Source: Pseudocercospora fijiensis CIRAD86
Lineage: Eukaryota > Ascomycota > Dothideomycetes > Mycosphaerellales > Mycosphaerellaceae
Assembly (NCBI RefSeq): GCF_000340215.1
Contig: NW_006921537.1
Span: 186,001-250,000 of the forward strand
Reading direction: 5' to 3'
Length of the DNA stretch: 64,000 nucleotides
The notes under the pieces were generated by a model. That model searched no databases. It saw nothing but the letters and a program-made list of their open reading frames with translations, and was not told the DNA's origin. Both the position numbers and the translations under genes were made by a program. Of this stretch, positions 44,983 to 56,815 are shown piece by piece. How positions within the stretch are numbered: position 1 is the first letter of the stretch; each line of letters starts with the position of its first letter.

Positions 44983-47129
44983 ATGTCGGAGCTACGGCGG
45001 CGCATCTTTGGCACCGGCGACAGCACGCCTGCCAGTTCACGCGATGCCAGCCCGGCGCCGGCTGCGAAAGAGGCGGGCGGCGACGCGTACAGAGTGGTGC
45101 CAAAAGAGCAACTCGATCAGCTGCGAACGAAGGTCAAAGGAGTCAAGGGGCGGAAGCGGCGGAACTTCTGGATATTTGCGTTGGGCGGCATCTTCGGTCT
45201 ACTGACGGCAGGCTTTTTCGCCGCGAAAGATGGAGCTTTGGACCAGCTGGTGACTCTCGCGGGACTGGAGGATATGAACTTGGACAGTCTGTTGGATGTG
45301 CTGCCGACGGGAGTGATCCGAGATGTGCGGGATATACAGGTGGGCCAGACCTCCTCTTCGGTGAATGCTTCCTTCAGAGCTGATGTGTTGACGGTAGAGT
45401 GTGTATATAGTCTCGAGAAAAGAATGCCGTCGATTACGATTCCTTCGCCATTGGTCTCCATGCACGGAATGAGGGCATACAAGCCAAGTATCCTGTGATC
45501 ATGATTCCCGGTGTGATATCTACTGGTCTTGAGAGCTGGGGCACAGAAGATCAGTCGAGACAATACTTTCGAAAGAGGTTGTGGGGATCGTGGAGCATGA
45601 TGAGAGCCTTGATCCTCGACAAGGCGAGCTGGAAACGACACGTCATGTTGGACAAGAACACCGGCCTGGACCCGCCTGGTATCAAATTACGAGCTGCGCA
45701 GGGATTCGATGCAGCCGACTTCTTCATCACAGGCTACTGGATCTGGTAAGGAGGAGAGAAGTGCAAACACTTCACCCTTATCCGCTGACCTTTCTTCAGG
45801 AATAAGATTCTCGAGAACTTGGCAACGATCGGGTACGATCCAACAAATGCCTTCACGGCAGCCTACGACTGGCGATTGAGCTATCAGAACTACGAGAAAC
45901 GAGATCAATACTTCACACGACTGAAGAACCACATCGAGGTCGGAAAGCATGTCAGCGGCGAGAAAGTGGTGCTGCTATCACACTCCATGGGATCACAAGT
46001 GCTGTTCTACTTCTTCCGCTGGGTTGAAGCTGAGGGATACGGCAACGGTGGACCGTCCTGGGTCAATGATCACATCGAAGCATGGATTAACATCTCGGGC
46101 TGCATGCTTGGCGCGCTGAAAGATCTTCCTGCTGTGTTGAGTGGCGAGATGCGAGACACTGTGCAGCTCAACGCTTTCGCAGTGTACGGCTTGGAGAAGT
46201 TCTTGTCACGCATCGAACGCGCTGAGATCTTTCGAAGAATGCCAGGGATCTCATCCATGTTGCCTATCGGTGGTGAGGCGGTTTGGGGAGACGAGAATGG
46301 CGCACCCGATGACCGACCGGGCCAGTCGGTCACTTTTGGCAAATTCCTCAACTTCAAGGAGATCAACAATACCATGACACCCAAGAACATGACTGTGAGG
46401 GAAGCCTTGCAATATCTGCACAAGAATACCGAAGACTGGTATACCGACCAGATCGAACGGAGCTACAGCCAGGGCGTGGCTCACACCAAAGAAGAGGTCG
46501 AAGCCAACCTCCACGTACCACACAAGTGGATGAATCCACTAGAAAGCAGACTCCCTCTGGCACCCAACATGAAAATCTTCTGCTTCTACGGAATCGGCAA
46601 GCCAACCGAGCGCGCCTACTTCTACAGCGAGGAGCTCGACGCCATGAACGAGACCTCAGTCCACATCGACCCCACCGTCAACAGCCCCGATGGCGTCGTC
46701 GACCACGGCGTCGTCATGGGCGAAGGCGACGGCACCGTCAACCTTCTCTCTACAGGCTACATGTGCAACAAAGGCTGGAAAATTCCGCGCTACAACCCCG
46801 CCAACATCCCCGTCGTCGCATACGAAATGCCTCACGAGCCCGATCGATTCAATCCCCGCGGCGGCCCAAATACCGCAGACCATGTCGATATTCTGGGCAG
46901 AAGTTCGCTCAACGATCTCATTTTGCGTGTCGCTGGTGGTAAGGGACATCTCATTCGGGATACCATTTTCTCGAATATTCGCGAGTATGCTGAAAAGGTT
47001 AAGATTTTTCCTGAAGAGGGGGATGAGAGAGTCGGTGATGCTGTCTCCAACCATGGAGACGATACTACTAACACCAGGCTTGTACCTGAGGAAGGCACGA
47101 CCACAGGGGAAACTAGCAGAGAGTTATAA
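44983..47129 (+). CDS. LRO1: Phospholipid:diacylglycerol acyltransferase (PDAT, Lro1-type)
   Basis: Exons are 44983-45360, 45411-45745 and 45800-47129 (680 aa). The first donor is GTGAAT. An alternative GTGGGC donor at 45340 would remove seven residues and also keeps frame. After a basic cytosolic start, one membrane segment lies near 63-82 (FWIFALGGIFGLLTAGFFAA), then a large ER-lumenal LCAT-like domain. It carries MIPGVISTGLESWG (oxyanion/lid region), LLSHSMGSQVLFYF with catalytic Ser near 300, an Asp in GEGDGTVNLLS and a His in ADHVDILG. PDAT moves a fatty acid from a phospholipid to diacylglycerol, making triacylglycerol without acyl-CoA. The length fits the family (about 620-680). Confidence 0.95.
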
Positions 47130-48895
47130 ATCGATCGATACGGCTTTTGGAGTTGGAAGGAGCGGGGGGGGAATGCTTTCAGTGAATGAATGATACCAAT
47201 GATAGGCGAAAGAAGAATTCAGAAAGTCGAGGATTTGTAAAGGTTGGATCTTACCTCAGCGTCGAAGTTATAATGATTCCATTACTTACTTACGTGCACA
47301 GAGAGAGCATCGCGTTTGAAGTTGAGCAAGCCTTTAGAAATTCCGGCCAGGAAAAATTCCAGATGGCCGTCTCACGATGGAATCCGCGCGACCTCTACTC
47401 CCCTCGTCCCTCGGGTCACGGTCGCTAGGTCCTTTAAAAGAAAGAATCCGGATCCACATCCGATAACCCCCCTCCGGCGTGTCGTCGTCCCTCTTCTACA
47501 TACAACCACCCTTCTAGGCCTCGAGGGGTCCCCCTCGGTCGCTATAAGTGCCGATATTGTCTAGAGAGCTTCGCATGTGAAGGTTACCGTTCCCGCAGTT
47601 TAGAATCTCTGTAACCGGACATTTGGGAAACCCCACCCTTGAAGTTCCGCATTGCATGCATGCATGCTGTTGAGTTCGGGTGTATGCATTCATTCATTCT
47701 CAGTAGTACGGAGGACGCGGTGCGTTGTTACTTCGGGGAAGGACGACGAAATTTACTTTCTCCAAGTCAGTCCGAGGGCGAGGACGGCAGTCGCTCAATG
47801 CATATGAATACGCTAAGTCATTTTTTTTCTCCCGGAGCTTACTCGAAGCTTCTTCTGTTGCTGGTATTATACATACAAAATTGATGGAGGCTTTGGCTGA
47901 CCGGACCTGCCCTGCCTCCTTCTCAGGATGTATCGCTTGTAAGCTCGTGTAGATGCGGAGGTCTGACTGGAGACTAGTGAGGTGCTGACATGACGCTATA
48001 CAGTCAACGGCTTTGCGTCTCCCTCCCTACCTTATCTCCATTCAGACTGTGTCTGGCTAACATCATACCGGTGATTTATTTCTTACCGCCGTGCAGATGA
48101 CGAGGGAACCAGTGCTTGATTTCCTCCGGTACATTGCCACCTCGCTGTCCTTGCGATGGGACTATGGCTGCCTCTTTCGCAGGAATAGAATTCCGCTTGT
48201 GACTTCCTCTTTGCCTACCAACCCAGTTCCTTACCGATGAATTCTCTCATGCTTTCGCGGAGCTCGAGGATGGATGGATTGCGGCACGCCGGCCGCCACG
48301 CTGAGAGAGCGACGTGGCATGGCAGGTTGGAGAGGATGTTTCTCTCAAGAGCTGGCTGGGCTGTAGCATCGTAACGAGCATTCGGGCCGTGAACAAGGCT
48401 TTGTGTGCCGAGTGCAGGTTTCTTCAATGGCTGGGTGGAGACGATGGGGTATGATTCGATCGGGATGGAGAATCTAGAGGACGTGATGAACATGCTACGC
48501 GTGAGAGATGAGGTCGTATCTGTATCAAGGACCCAAAGGTGACGGTCTATGAAGAGTGCCGCGACTGTGCTCGGACATTGGCTTCAGTCAACAGCGAAAT
48601 CTGCATACCAAAAGCCGTCCACTTCACTCTTCCGCGACTTCCCACTTTCCTTTCGTAGCAAGTACAACGGCCGCGCAATCTTGCTCCGTCGTCTCACTAT
48701 ACCTCCTCTAGTTAGACTCTCACAAATCGTTGCGAGGAGGTATCGAAGCGCCTAAAAAAGAGGTATGTTACACGTCAAGAAAACTTCTGCAATCCAACTG
48801 ACACCACGGTCGAAGCGCCTGAGAAGGAGGTAGGTCTCGCGTCAAGAAAACCTCTGCAATCCAACCAACACCCCTTCGACTCATCATCCACCAGC
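47130..48895. other. Intergenic region, no gene supported
   Basis: The only structures seen are a short TA-rich, CA-poor patch near 47400-47570 that may be an old repeat fragment, a GCATGCATGCATGC run near 47654, and the promoter duplication at 48744-48873. A 93-codon frame at 48215-48493 (minus) has no recognisable feature and was not accepted. Confidence 0.6.
48744..48873 (+). repeat. Imperfect 67-bp tandem duplication upstream of the F-box-like gene
   Basis: The copies at 48744-48810 and 48811-48873 share CGAAGCGCCT, GAGGTA, GTCAAGAAAAC and CTCTGCAATCCAAC-like blocks. The second copy ends about 22 bases before the start codon at 48896, so the repeat lies in the promoter or 5' leader. Confidence 0.8.
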
Positions 48896-49599
48896 ATGGA
48901 CGCAGACGACACCTTCGAAACCGCCGAAACCACCACCACCACCATCCTCACCTTCGCCCTCGCCGAATTCCGAAAACAATACCCATACATGAAAGACGCC
49001 ACCCTCCAGAAGCTCCTCGAAAAGCTATCCACAACATGCTACAACGGCCTCGTCAAGCAGTAAGTCCCCACACCCACACCAACAAACCTTCCCGACCTCC
49101 TAATCTTTTCTCATCTACCAGGGAGCCCGAACACCGCGCCACAAAATCCCGCATCAACATCTTCTCCCTCTCCGCCGAACTCCGCAACGAAATCTACGCC
49201 CTCGCCCTCCCCGGAGGAAAGCGTTCCATAACGGAGAAACGCCCCGGTCTCCTCGCAGCAAACCGCCAAGTCCGGGCCGAAGCACTCTCCCTCTACTACG
49301 CCACGCCACTTGCGGGTCGAGTGTACCTCTTTGGGACGGCGAGCGACGTGTACCGGCTTCGGAAATTTTTCCAGATCATCGGACCGAGACAGGCGGCTTT
49401 GATCAAGGAGTTTGTGCTGGTGCTGGAGTATGAGGAGCTTCCGGAGAGGCGGTTGAGTCGGTATGTTCGGCTTGGGAGTTTTTGCGGGGTCAGGAGGAGG
49501 GAGTATGTTCTTGGATGTTTGGGGCTTCTTGGGTTCGGGGTGCCACCGGGGGCGTGGAGGTTGGAGAGTTGTGATGTGGAGGAGAAATTGGGTTCGTGA
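48896..49599 (+). CDS. F-box-like (ELRNEIY-type) protein, function unknown
   Basis: Exons are 48896-49059 and 49122-49599 (213 aa). The intron is 62 nt. The N-terminal 55 residues are acidic then helical, with TTTTT near the start. The second exon contains FSLSAELRNEIYALAL and, after a short loop, LLAANRQVRAEALSLYY. This pair of motifs is typical of a very large family in Dothideomycetes and Eurotiomycetes annotated as F-box-like or 2EXR domain proteins. No catalytic residues are evident and no substrate is known. It is short for the family but has a proper stop and good codon use. Confidence 0.75.
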
Positions 49600-50223
49600 A
49601 GGATGGGGAAGTAAGTACAATAGACAGGGTTCGATGCGGTGGAGGATCTTGAGCTACGAGATATGAGATGGAATGGAAAGGGATGGGGCTATGGAGTATG
49701 TCTTGTGGGCCGGTAAACTAGGAATATATGCGTGGCTGGGAAATCGTGCATTTCCTCGTCCTGAACGGCTGATTCTAGAGTTTGACTTGCTGATAACGAG
49801 AGACAGAACTACGGTTCATGTCATCCAGCCGTCCGACTCCAAGTCGATCAATGGTCCTTCCTGGTCAGAGAAGTGAGAAGCAGTAGCATGATGTTTGGGA
49901 CAGCGTGGGACTGAGGTGACTACTGGGAACGCATGGCCGCCTCGCTTTGTGGACGCCAAGATGTGGTCATTGGGGCTGTAACAAAGTCATACCAGCCCAA
50001 GCTGTATGTAGATTTTGGCGAAGACAGACTTGGCAGGTCTTGTCATACGTGATCGATGCGGCAAACACGTTGTTGGCAGGGTGAAAGCAGCCCTCTGGTC
50101 CAGGAACGGGTTCTTGGCGGCTGAGTCTTGGCGGGCAGTGCATCCGTTACTCTACTGTACTTCCTCTTTGTCTTCCATCATCATGGACCTCGCAGTCTCC
50201 ATCAATCCTGTTCTCCATCCAGA
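49600..50223. other. Intergenic region, no gene supported
   Basis: This holds the 3' flank of the F-box-like gene and the promoter of the CAX-like gene. Short open frames without motif or splice support occur. Dinucleotide content is normal. Confidence 0.6.
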
Positions 50224-51603
50224 ATGAGCCCCTCCAAACGCATCGATGCCTTCCTCTTCCCGAACGGCGAAGATCAAGAACGCCTATGCGGAGATCAGCG
50301 CCTGTACATCCAGTACCCGTCCCGAGGAGCGCGATCCTTGGCCCGAACTCTCTGGTTGCTATTGACCTGCTCATGGACGGTGATTTTCATACCCGTAATC
50401 CCCGTCGCCATCGTCGCTGGACGACGTGAATGGAGCTCGGGAATCACCTTCAGCCTCAACTACGTCGCGCTCCTACCACTCGTGGGCATTTTCCGATATG
50501 GGAGCGAGATTCTCGCCGTCGACGCGCCTCCTCCTTGTCGAAAGATTTGGGATGTGGCGGTGGGAGCTTTTACGCTGGATCTGGAGGTATGAGGGTGCGT
50601 GCCTCTTGATGCGGAACGTGCAGGCTGATTCATTCTCAGGTCGCTGTTATCGCTCTCTGCCGCGGCCATGTAGACTTGACCAGAGCGTACATTGTTGGGA
50701 AGATCGTTTCAGCCATTCTTCTGGTACTGTTCAACCCTCAAGCGGCAAGAATGATGCTAACGGCTCGAAAAGTCATCAGGTATCTCCTTCCTTGTCTCTG
50801 GTCTGCGCCGGATCGAGGAGGAGGACCGCTTCAACCAAAGTGTTGCATCTACACTAGCATCATTGCTCGCTACCGCCATCGTACCGTTCGGGATTCTCGC
50901 GGTTTTAACTTTGGTTCCTGGAGAGTTCTCAGGCACGGAAGCTGTTTTGACCATGTCACGAGGCACTTCCTTCGTTCTACTCATCATCTACGCTCTCTAT
51001 CACCTATTCCGCCACACTCACTCCGACATTCTAGACGAGGAGTTCAATGGCGAAAGCCAAACTTTACTCGCCACCAGGACCACTTCAAGACGACTCACTT
51101 TCTGGACCGCCGTTCCCACCATGGCCGTGACGGGCATTTTGGGCTATTTCTGCGCAACGTTCATGCTCGATGCGTCATCGAAGAGCGAAAGTGTGCCTGG
51201 CGATAGTTTCATCGGATACTGCTTGATCCCGCTACTTGCAGTCTTGGCTGGGATCACAAAGATCTCCAGCTATGCGTGGCGACAGCAGATGGAAGTCATC
51301 CTTGAGCTGGCTGCAGGTGTCAGCATCCAGATGGCATTCTTCATTGGGCCTGTCTTCTGCTTGCTCGGCTGGGCAATCGGCGTGCCGATGAGTCTCGAGC
51401 TGGATATGTTTGAATTTGTTACGTTTGCAGTCAGTGTCTGGATCTTTAACCATCTTATCGAGGACGGCAAAAGCAATTACATGGAGGGTGCAATGAGTCT
51501 CGGCCTGTGAGTCTTGTTTCTCATGAGAGACTTCATGAATCCGCTAACACTTGGCAGATATACAATTGAAGTGCTAGCTTTGTATCTCTATGGACGCCTT
51601 TGA
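50224..51603 (+). CDS. CAX-family membrane protein lacking the exchanger signature motifs
   Basis: Exons are 50224-50586, 50640-50723, 50773-51506 and 51558-51603 (408 aa). The introns are 53, 49 and 51 nt, with GCTAAC branch sites in the last two. It has about ten to eleven membrane helices. Family landmarks are LNYVALLPLVGIFRYGSE (about 80-97), a VASTLASLL helix, GVSIQMAFFIGPV (331-343), LLGWAIG and the near-terminal EDGKSNYMEGA. This matches vacuolar Ca2+/H+ exchangers (Vcx1 type). However, the two GNxxE/GNAAEH repeats that bind the ion are absent: the sequence reads GAFTLDLEVAVIAL for the first and AGITKISSYAW (308-318) for the second. It is thus a divergent paralogue, probably altered in transport or a non-transporting relative. 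Confidence 0.82.
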
Positions 51604-53759
51604 GCACAGCGGTCACCTGGGTCCCGAAGAAGAATTAGCCAAGCTATGCAGAGTCCGCGCGGCTGCAGCAACGAGGTGTGGCAATTGGGCGGAAAGGACT
51701 AATTACTGTTGACAGATAGACACATCACCACGGCAGTTGAATATACAGAATTTTCGAAGTCGATTTCAGGCACCCTACCAAAGACATCCCAATCATCTAA
51801 GATGATAGACTGGGTTCACAGTGGCCGAAGAGCTGTATTTGCGCGCTGTATATGTGCAGAATGCTCTTCTCTGCGCATCACAATCGGTGCCTCGAGATGT
51901 CATTCAGGCCAGATGCACTTCCAGAGAGTGTGCTCGGGAAAAGTCGGAAAACGTTTGCTACACCGCCAAGTCCTTCTTGAGCAAGCAAGGTTGTCGCCTG
52001 TTTTTTGGTGATTTGTAAGCACACCCCATCTTTAGGGATTACCTATCCATTACTTAAAAAGAAGTGCCTCTCTTCGTAACAAGAGCAATTCCATTACAGC
52101 GTCCAGCGGAAGTCATCCGGTCACAGCCGATGAAAAGTGATCCGGGTACAGCCGAAGCACAATGCTTCGCCCACGCCCAGCACATCTGTCGCCTCCAGGT
52201 CCAACGATTGGATTATCTTTACGACAGAGTATCGAGTGGCGAAGATAACCCGTGGTGCTGGAGGTGTTGATGTCTCAGCACTGTCCATGCGATCGAGGAG
52301 AGTTACGTAAGGGGCGTGATCGCGTCATATTCTCGCATCGGTATGAATGTGTTGTAGAAGCTGCCCATTACGTGTCGCCTTGTCAATCTCATGATCAATC
52401 CCATCGATAGCCTTTTGACGATTGATCATGATCACAATGCCGGTAGAGGTCTTTGGACTGCTTCGAGAGGTACGGAAGCTTGTCCGGAGAAACAGAGCAC
52501 AAGTTTTGGTGATCCTGCTGGGTATCATTTTGTGTGGTTTTGGTCTGATTGAATCAAGGAGAGAAGAGCCTCCGTGCTCAGATGTGTGAAGAGACGCGGC
52601 CTGCCTTTTCTTCATGTCGACCGTGAACGGCTTCGTCTGTAGACTGCCGTCGACTACATGGTTGTTAGGAGGCTGCTGTATCTTGATGGTAAGTATCTGT
52701 TGAGAGGCGATACGCGTTGTTCGTGGAGCGGATCTTAACTATTGCCGAGCCATATACGAGCGCCGACATGGTATGCGTTCGATGTGCGTCCGCTAATCAT
52801 GCAAAGACGACAGCAGCTGTGTGGATCCATGGGCTCATCTGCAGTTTGACGAGAGTTGTTGTTATTCTCCCCAAAGCTTGTGCTTGGCTTGGCAGCCTCG
52901 GCGCGGCGCGGCTGTTCCTTCACGTTTGCAGCCACCACATCTCATCAGATCATAACAACTTCACGGTTCAACATCGTGCCGTTGCTATTCCATCACAATC
53001 GATTGGTGCTGCCGCTTCCCCTCGATACTGCTGCAATGCAGCTACGCCAATCGGTCAGCAGTCCTCACCGCGCTGCTGACGGCAGCAACCAACAAGCTGT
53101 CACATGCTAGATTCCATTATTCAGAAGTTCCTGAGCTGACCCTCACTCGGATATTCTAGCTGTGCAGCCAACGGCAGAGACGCGAGCAACCCGACACCAC
53201 CACGTCATCCGATAGCGCTGCATCTCCCTACATACCAGCCGCAGACCATGTCAATTGCCTCATCATCAAAGCAACATGTCGCGGGCTGAGAGATGTCCAG
53301 GAGTCCGGAATGCTGTACTGTATGCTCCGCCATTCCCCGGGCTGTGTCGCCGTGAGACCGCAGAATCTCCTCGCAGGATGACAGGCATTCTCCGCATTTC
53401 TGCTCGGCCTGTACCTAAGTTCAATCCCCTCCACCATGGCCGACCAGGGCATACCGTTGTCTGACACCTCCAACCTGGCGTCCAACGACGCATATGGTCA
53501 ACACAGCCTCTACAGCCTTTGTTCCCCTGATCTTATCCCACGGTCTAAGGGATATGAGCTGACTGACCTTCGTCACCGCCGTCTCCTGATCGACCAGGTG
53601 ACTGGGTAGCTCCGTAGCTGTATAGCCATGTTCAAGCTCTCCGCACTTTTCGTTGTTGATATTTGGGTAGCCATTGTCCTCGACTGCTGAGTTGCGACCG
53701 ATCCCACTGCTCATCATACATCTATCTAATCTGCTCCTGCACGAAAGAGATCTCGCAAG
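51604..53759. other. Intergenic region of 2.2 kb, no gene supported
   Basis: Several overlapping short frames occur (for example 51821-52018, Cys-containing, and 52717-53110), but none shows a domain, signal peptide with fitting length or consistent splicing. The segment nearest 53760 must carry the promoter of the GPR1/FUN34-type gene. Dinucleotide content is normal, so it is not RIP-affected. Confidence 0.5.
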
Positions 53760-54807
53760 ATGGCTGCTGAAGGACGTCACGACAGCATTGCACGAGACTT
53801 CCATGACGATGTCAATGGAAAGGCCCACGAAGGCGAAGATCCGGAGGAGACACTGCAAAAGATCAAGACGACGGGGACAGGAAGTGTGACGATTTCGTCG
53901 GATCTGTTCGAGAAGCTCTACCTACAGCCGAAATTCGCGGGACCACCTTTGAAGCACCCTCTGCAGAATATTCTAGGCAATCCCACGGCACTGTGAGTGA
54001 TCTCCATACCTTTGCTCTTCCCCAGACATCCATTGATCCGTTGAAAGTGGCATCATTGGCTTCGAGATGTCCCTGATGCCCATCACGATGCAGTTGATGG
54101 AATGGCGAGGAGCAAAGGGCTCTCGTTCCGCCAACAACGCCGATGTCATCTTCTACGGTGGCGTTCTGATGTGGCTCGCTGGTATCCTCGAATTCATCCT
54201 CGGTAACACCTTCCCATTCCTGGTCTTCACCATGTTCGGCAGCTTCTACGCGGCCTACGGCGCTACGCTCATCCCATGGTTTGCTACCTACGCCTCCTTC
54301 TCCACAGATGTCGACAACGAAGCTTTGGGACTGACCACACAAGGCTTCAACGCCAGCTACGGACACTACTGGGCAGCATTCTGCGTCCTCTGGCTACTCT
54401 TTACCATCTGCGCGGCTCGCACGAACATCGTGTTCTTGCTCGTGTTCATCCTCATCGAGGTCGGCGTATGCCTGGTCACAGCCGTCTTCTACCATCTTGC
54501 GAACGGAAATGCCAGCAGTGCTCACGACTGTCAAAAGGTATGTGTCCAGCTTGTCCGAGTTTCCTGGCCAACGATGCTGATCGATCTTTAGGCTGCTGGC
54601 GGGGTGTTGTTCGCGTCTTGCATGGTGGGATGGTATCTGTTCGCTGCCTTGCTGTTCCCCAGCGTCGACTTCCCATTACCACTCCCACTCGGCGACCTCC
54701 AGCAAATCGTACCTGGACTGTCCGACATTCGAGCAGGCAAGACGGGAAAGAGCGGCCGCTCGATTTTCCGAAGGAAGAGGCAAGACGTCGTCGAAGACGC
54801 TGTCTAG
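53760..54807 (+). CDS. GPR1/FUN34/YaaH (AceTr) family membrane transporter
   Basis: Exons are 53760-53992, 54048-54537 and 54592-54807 (312 aa). The introns are 55 and 54 nt. After a hydrophilic N-terminus of about 60 residues come six membrane helices, as in acetate/ammonium-linked transporters (Ady2, FUN34, bacterial SatP). The family signature is near residues 73-82 and reads NPTALGIIGF where most members have NP-A/G-P-LGL, so the second Pro is Ala. Further landmarks are FYGGVLMWLAGILEFILGNTF and AAYGATLIPWF. The C-terminus is basic (SIFRRKRQD). Members carry acetate or other short monocarboxylates across the plasma membrane. The substrate here is not known. Confidence 0.9.
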
Positions 54808-56027
54808 TTCTTCCAATGTCATGGTCAATACAGTATCGGCCTTCAAAGGCTGATGCTGTAAACGAGAGATGGAGTTGTGGTGTACCATACCTGTCGGGGC
54901 CGCGATACGTGATACCCTTCTCCTGTTGCAGTAATCATGAGTCATGAGAAAAAGTCCTTTGCTGATCCATGAACACGTCTGATCGTGTATTTCACATCCT
55001 CATCAGAACAAGTGCGGCCTCTATGGTGATGACATGTCTGGCTGCCTTACAAGGCACAATCCTGCCCAGTCCAAGAGAGCCTTGACTACGCCCTGGCACA
55101 GATGTTGTATGCACACCGATAACATGGCGCAGCCAACGCAAGGCTGGACCCATTCATTGCTTTTCAAGAGCAGAAAATCCTGCCATCTCTCTACCAGTCC
55201 TCTCCACCCTTGATAGCCACAAGCGGTAACAAGTATCATCTGTGCGCTCACTCGGTGTTTCCAGGGACTTGATAACCGTTCGCATTCAGTTTATCGGTTG
55301 TATACGCACATTCTGACACGACTAGCAGATCTGATTCGCGTTAACAGTACTCTTATATCTGGCCGCTCTTTTGGGCAGTCAACCTAGTAGGCTAGCGTTT
55401 AGTAAACTACTCTCTCGATGGGTAACAATTATCAACATCCTCGAAGGAGGGCTTAGGATCCTGTTCTGCGTTCTTCTTGCCGTGCGAGACGGACAAAACT
55501 CCAATGCCTCAAACTCGAAGAAGAGTACAGATTGCGTTGCGTTGCCGGGTTCTTTACACGCAATCTTGTGCCGGTAGAGACAGGTAGCACATTCCTCTCA
55601 ATTTGATCGAAGCATGCTGAAAGGGATATAGGAAGAATTCAATCGCGTTGGGGTCGATGACTCGTCGCACCACTGGGCAAGCCGCAACAGCATTTTTGGT
55701 TATATTCTGCCATTCTATAGTCTAAAAGCAGTGTGAAAATCCTTCTTATACTAAGAAGTCATGTGATAATCATGTGACTAAGCTAATGCGTTACAGCGAA
55801 CAGATACTGTATACAACGACTCGGCAAACCTGCCTTGCCTGCGAATGGTGTGTTCATTCATTCATTTCGCCCGGCGCTAAATTAAGCGAGGCTTGGCAAG
55901 GCACACATTCCAGTTCCCCCTACGTCTTTGGAGCTGCTCGTGATCAGCAGATCTTTACAGTCTGAATTGTGTTACCGTCATCCAATTAGGACATTGCTTG
56001 CGTACAAGCAAGTAACACACCTTCTCA
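54808..56027. other. Intergenic region between the transporter and the tRNA gene
   Basis: No gene is supported. The stretch around 55320-55450 is relatively TA-rich with CTAGTAGGCTAGC-like runs, possibly a small degraded repeat. The rest is ordinary. Confidence 0.5.
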
Positions 56028-56125
56028 GGGCGCGTGGTCTAGTGGTATGATTCTTCCTTAGCAAGCTCTTGATATCCTCAAGACGGTCTTGGAAGAGGTC
56101 CTGGGTTCAATTCCCAGCGCGTCCA
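56028..56125 (+). tRNA. tRNA-Ala (anticodon AGC) with a 26-nt intron
   Basis: The acceptor GGGCGCG (56028-56034) pairs with CGCGTCC (56118-56124), and discriminator A is at 56125. The third pair is G-U, the identity mark of tRNA-Ala. The D-arm follows, then the anticodon stem CTTCC/GGAAG (56053-56057, 56091-56095) with loop start TTAGCA and anticodon AGC at 56060-56062. The intron 56064-56089 sits one base 3' of the anticodon, the canonical place. The T-arm is CTGGG-TTCAATT-CCCAG. CCA is not encoded, as usual in eukaryotes. Confidence 0.95.
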
Positions 56126-56815
56126 GGCTTAGTAAGACTTTCTTTTTGCTGTTGAAACGTTGCTTTTTGGTGTCAATAGATGTTACATTTTGGTTTTGCT
56201 TCGACCCTGAGCCCCTGACCTTGATTGACTACGGAAAAGACTCGTCTACGTTGGTCATTAGGTTCTATTTTACGGACAACATGTTTAGGGGCTTTGCGAA
56301 CGGTGCCTATTAGCACGCTTTTCCTGCTACCTCCACTCAAGCGCCCCGTACAATGGTCGTGTGTTGTGTGTGATGTGAGTGAATGACTAGACTATACCTA
56401 TTTGGGCTTAGCGTCATTCTATCGGAGCTGGCACTGCACTTTTCCTGTCCTCCGTGTCTTCATGTCTTGGCTACTATAGCAAGGAGATTCGCTATAATAC
56501 TGGACGGCTCATTGCTCCCTGCATCGCTCTGCAACGCTTTTCTTTGAGGTTGTGGTGCTGGGGTACATTTCCGAATTTCGAACTTTTCCACTTAGTCTTG
56601 GCATAGCACTATTATAGACCACAAGCACTCTCAAAATTTAGCAAATTCTGTAGCTAAGGAGACCTCACTGTAGTGGTAGTAATAATAAAGGGGGAATAAG
56701 ACACAAAAGCTTCGAGGATCGCAGAATGATAAAAAAAATATGATTTGCAAATTCATAGTTATACCCGGTTGACTACTCCGCCCATCGATCACCCCTACAA
56801 CTTCTTCAAAGATTG
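56126..56815. other. Intergenic region 3' of the tRNA and of the MFS gene
   Basis: No gene is supported. A T-run TTTCTTTTT at about 56140-56148 just after the tRNA could serve as the Pol III terminator. The last 200 bases are AT-rich (AATAATAAAG, ATAAAAAAAATATG) and suit the 3' untranslated region of the minus-strand MFS gene. Confidence 0.5.

Noticed and set aside
50724..50857. CAX-like exon continuing through 50724-50772
   Set aside because: That reading breaks the frame after KVIR. Removing 49 nt (GTACTG to AAAAG, with a GCTAAC branch site) joins the family-like helices instead.
51709..52018. Possible small Cys-rich secreted protein
   Set aside because: No signal peptide, no splice support, and two overlapping frames of equal merit.
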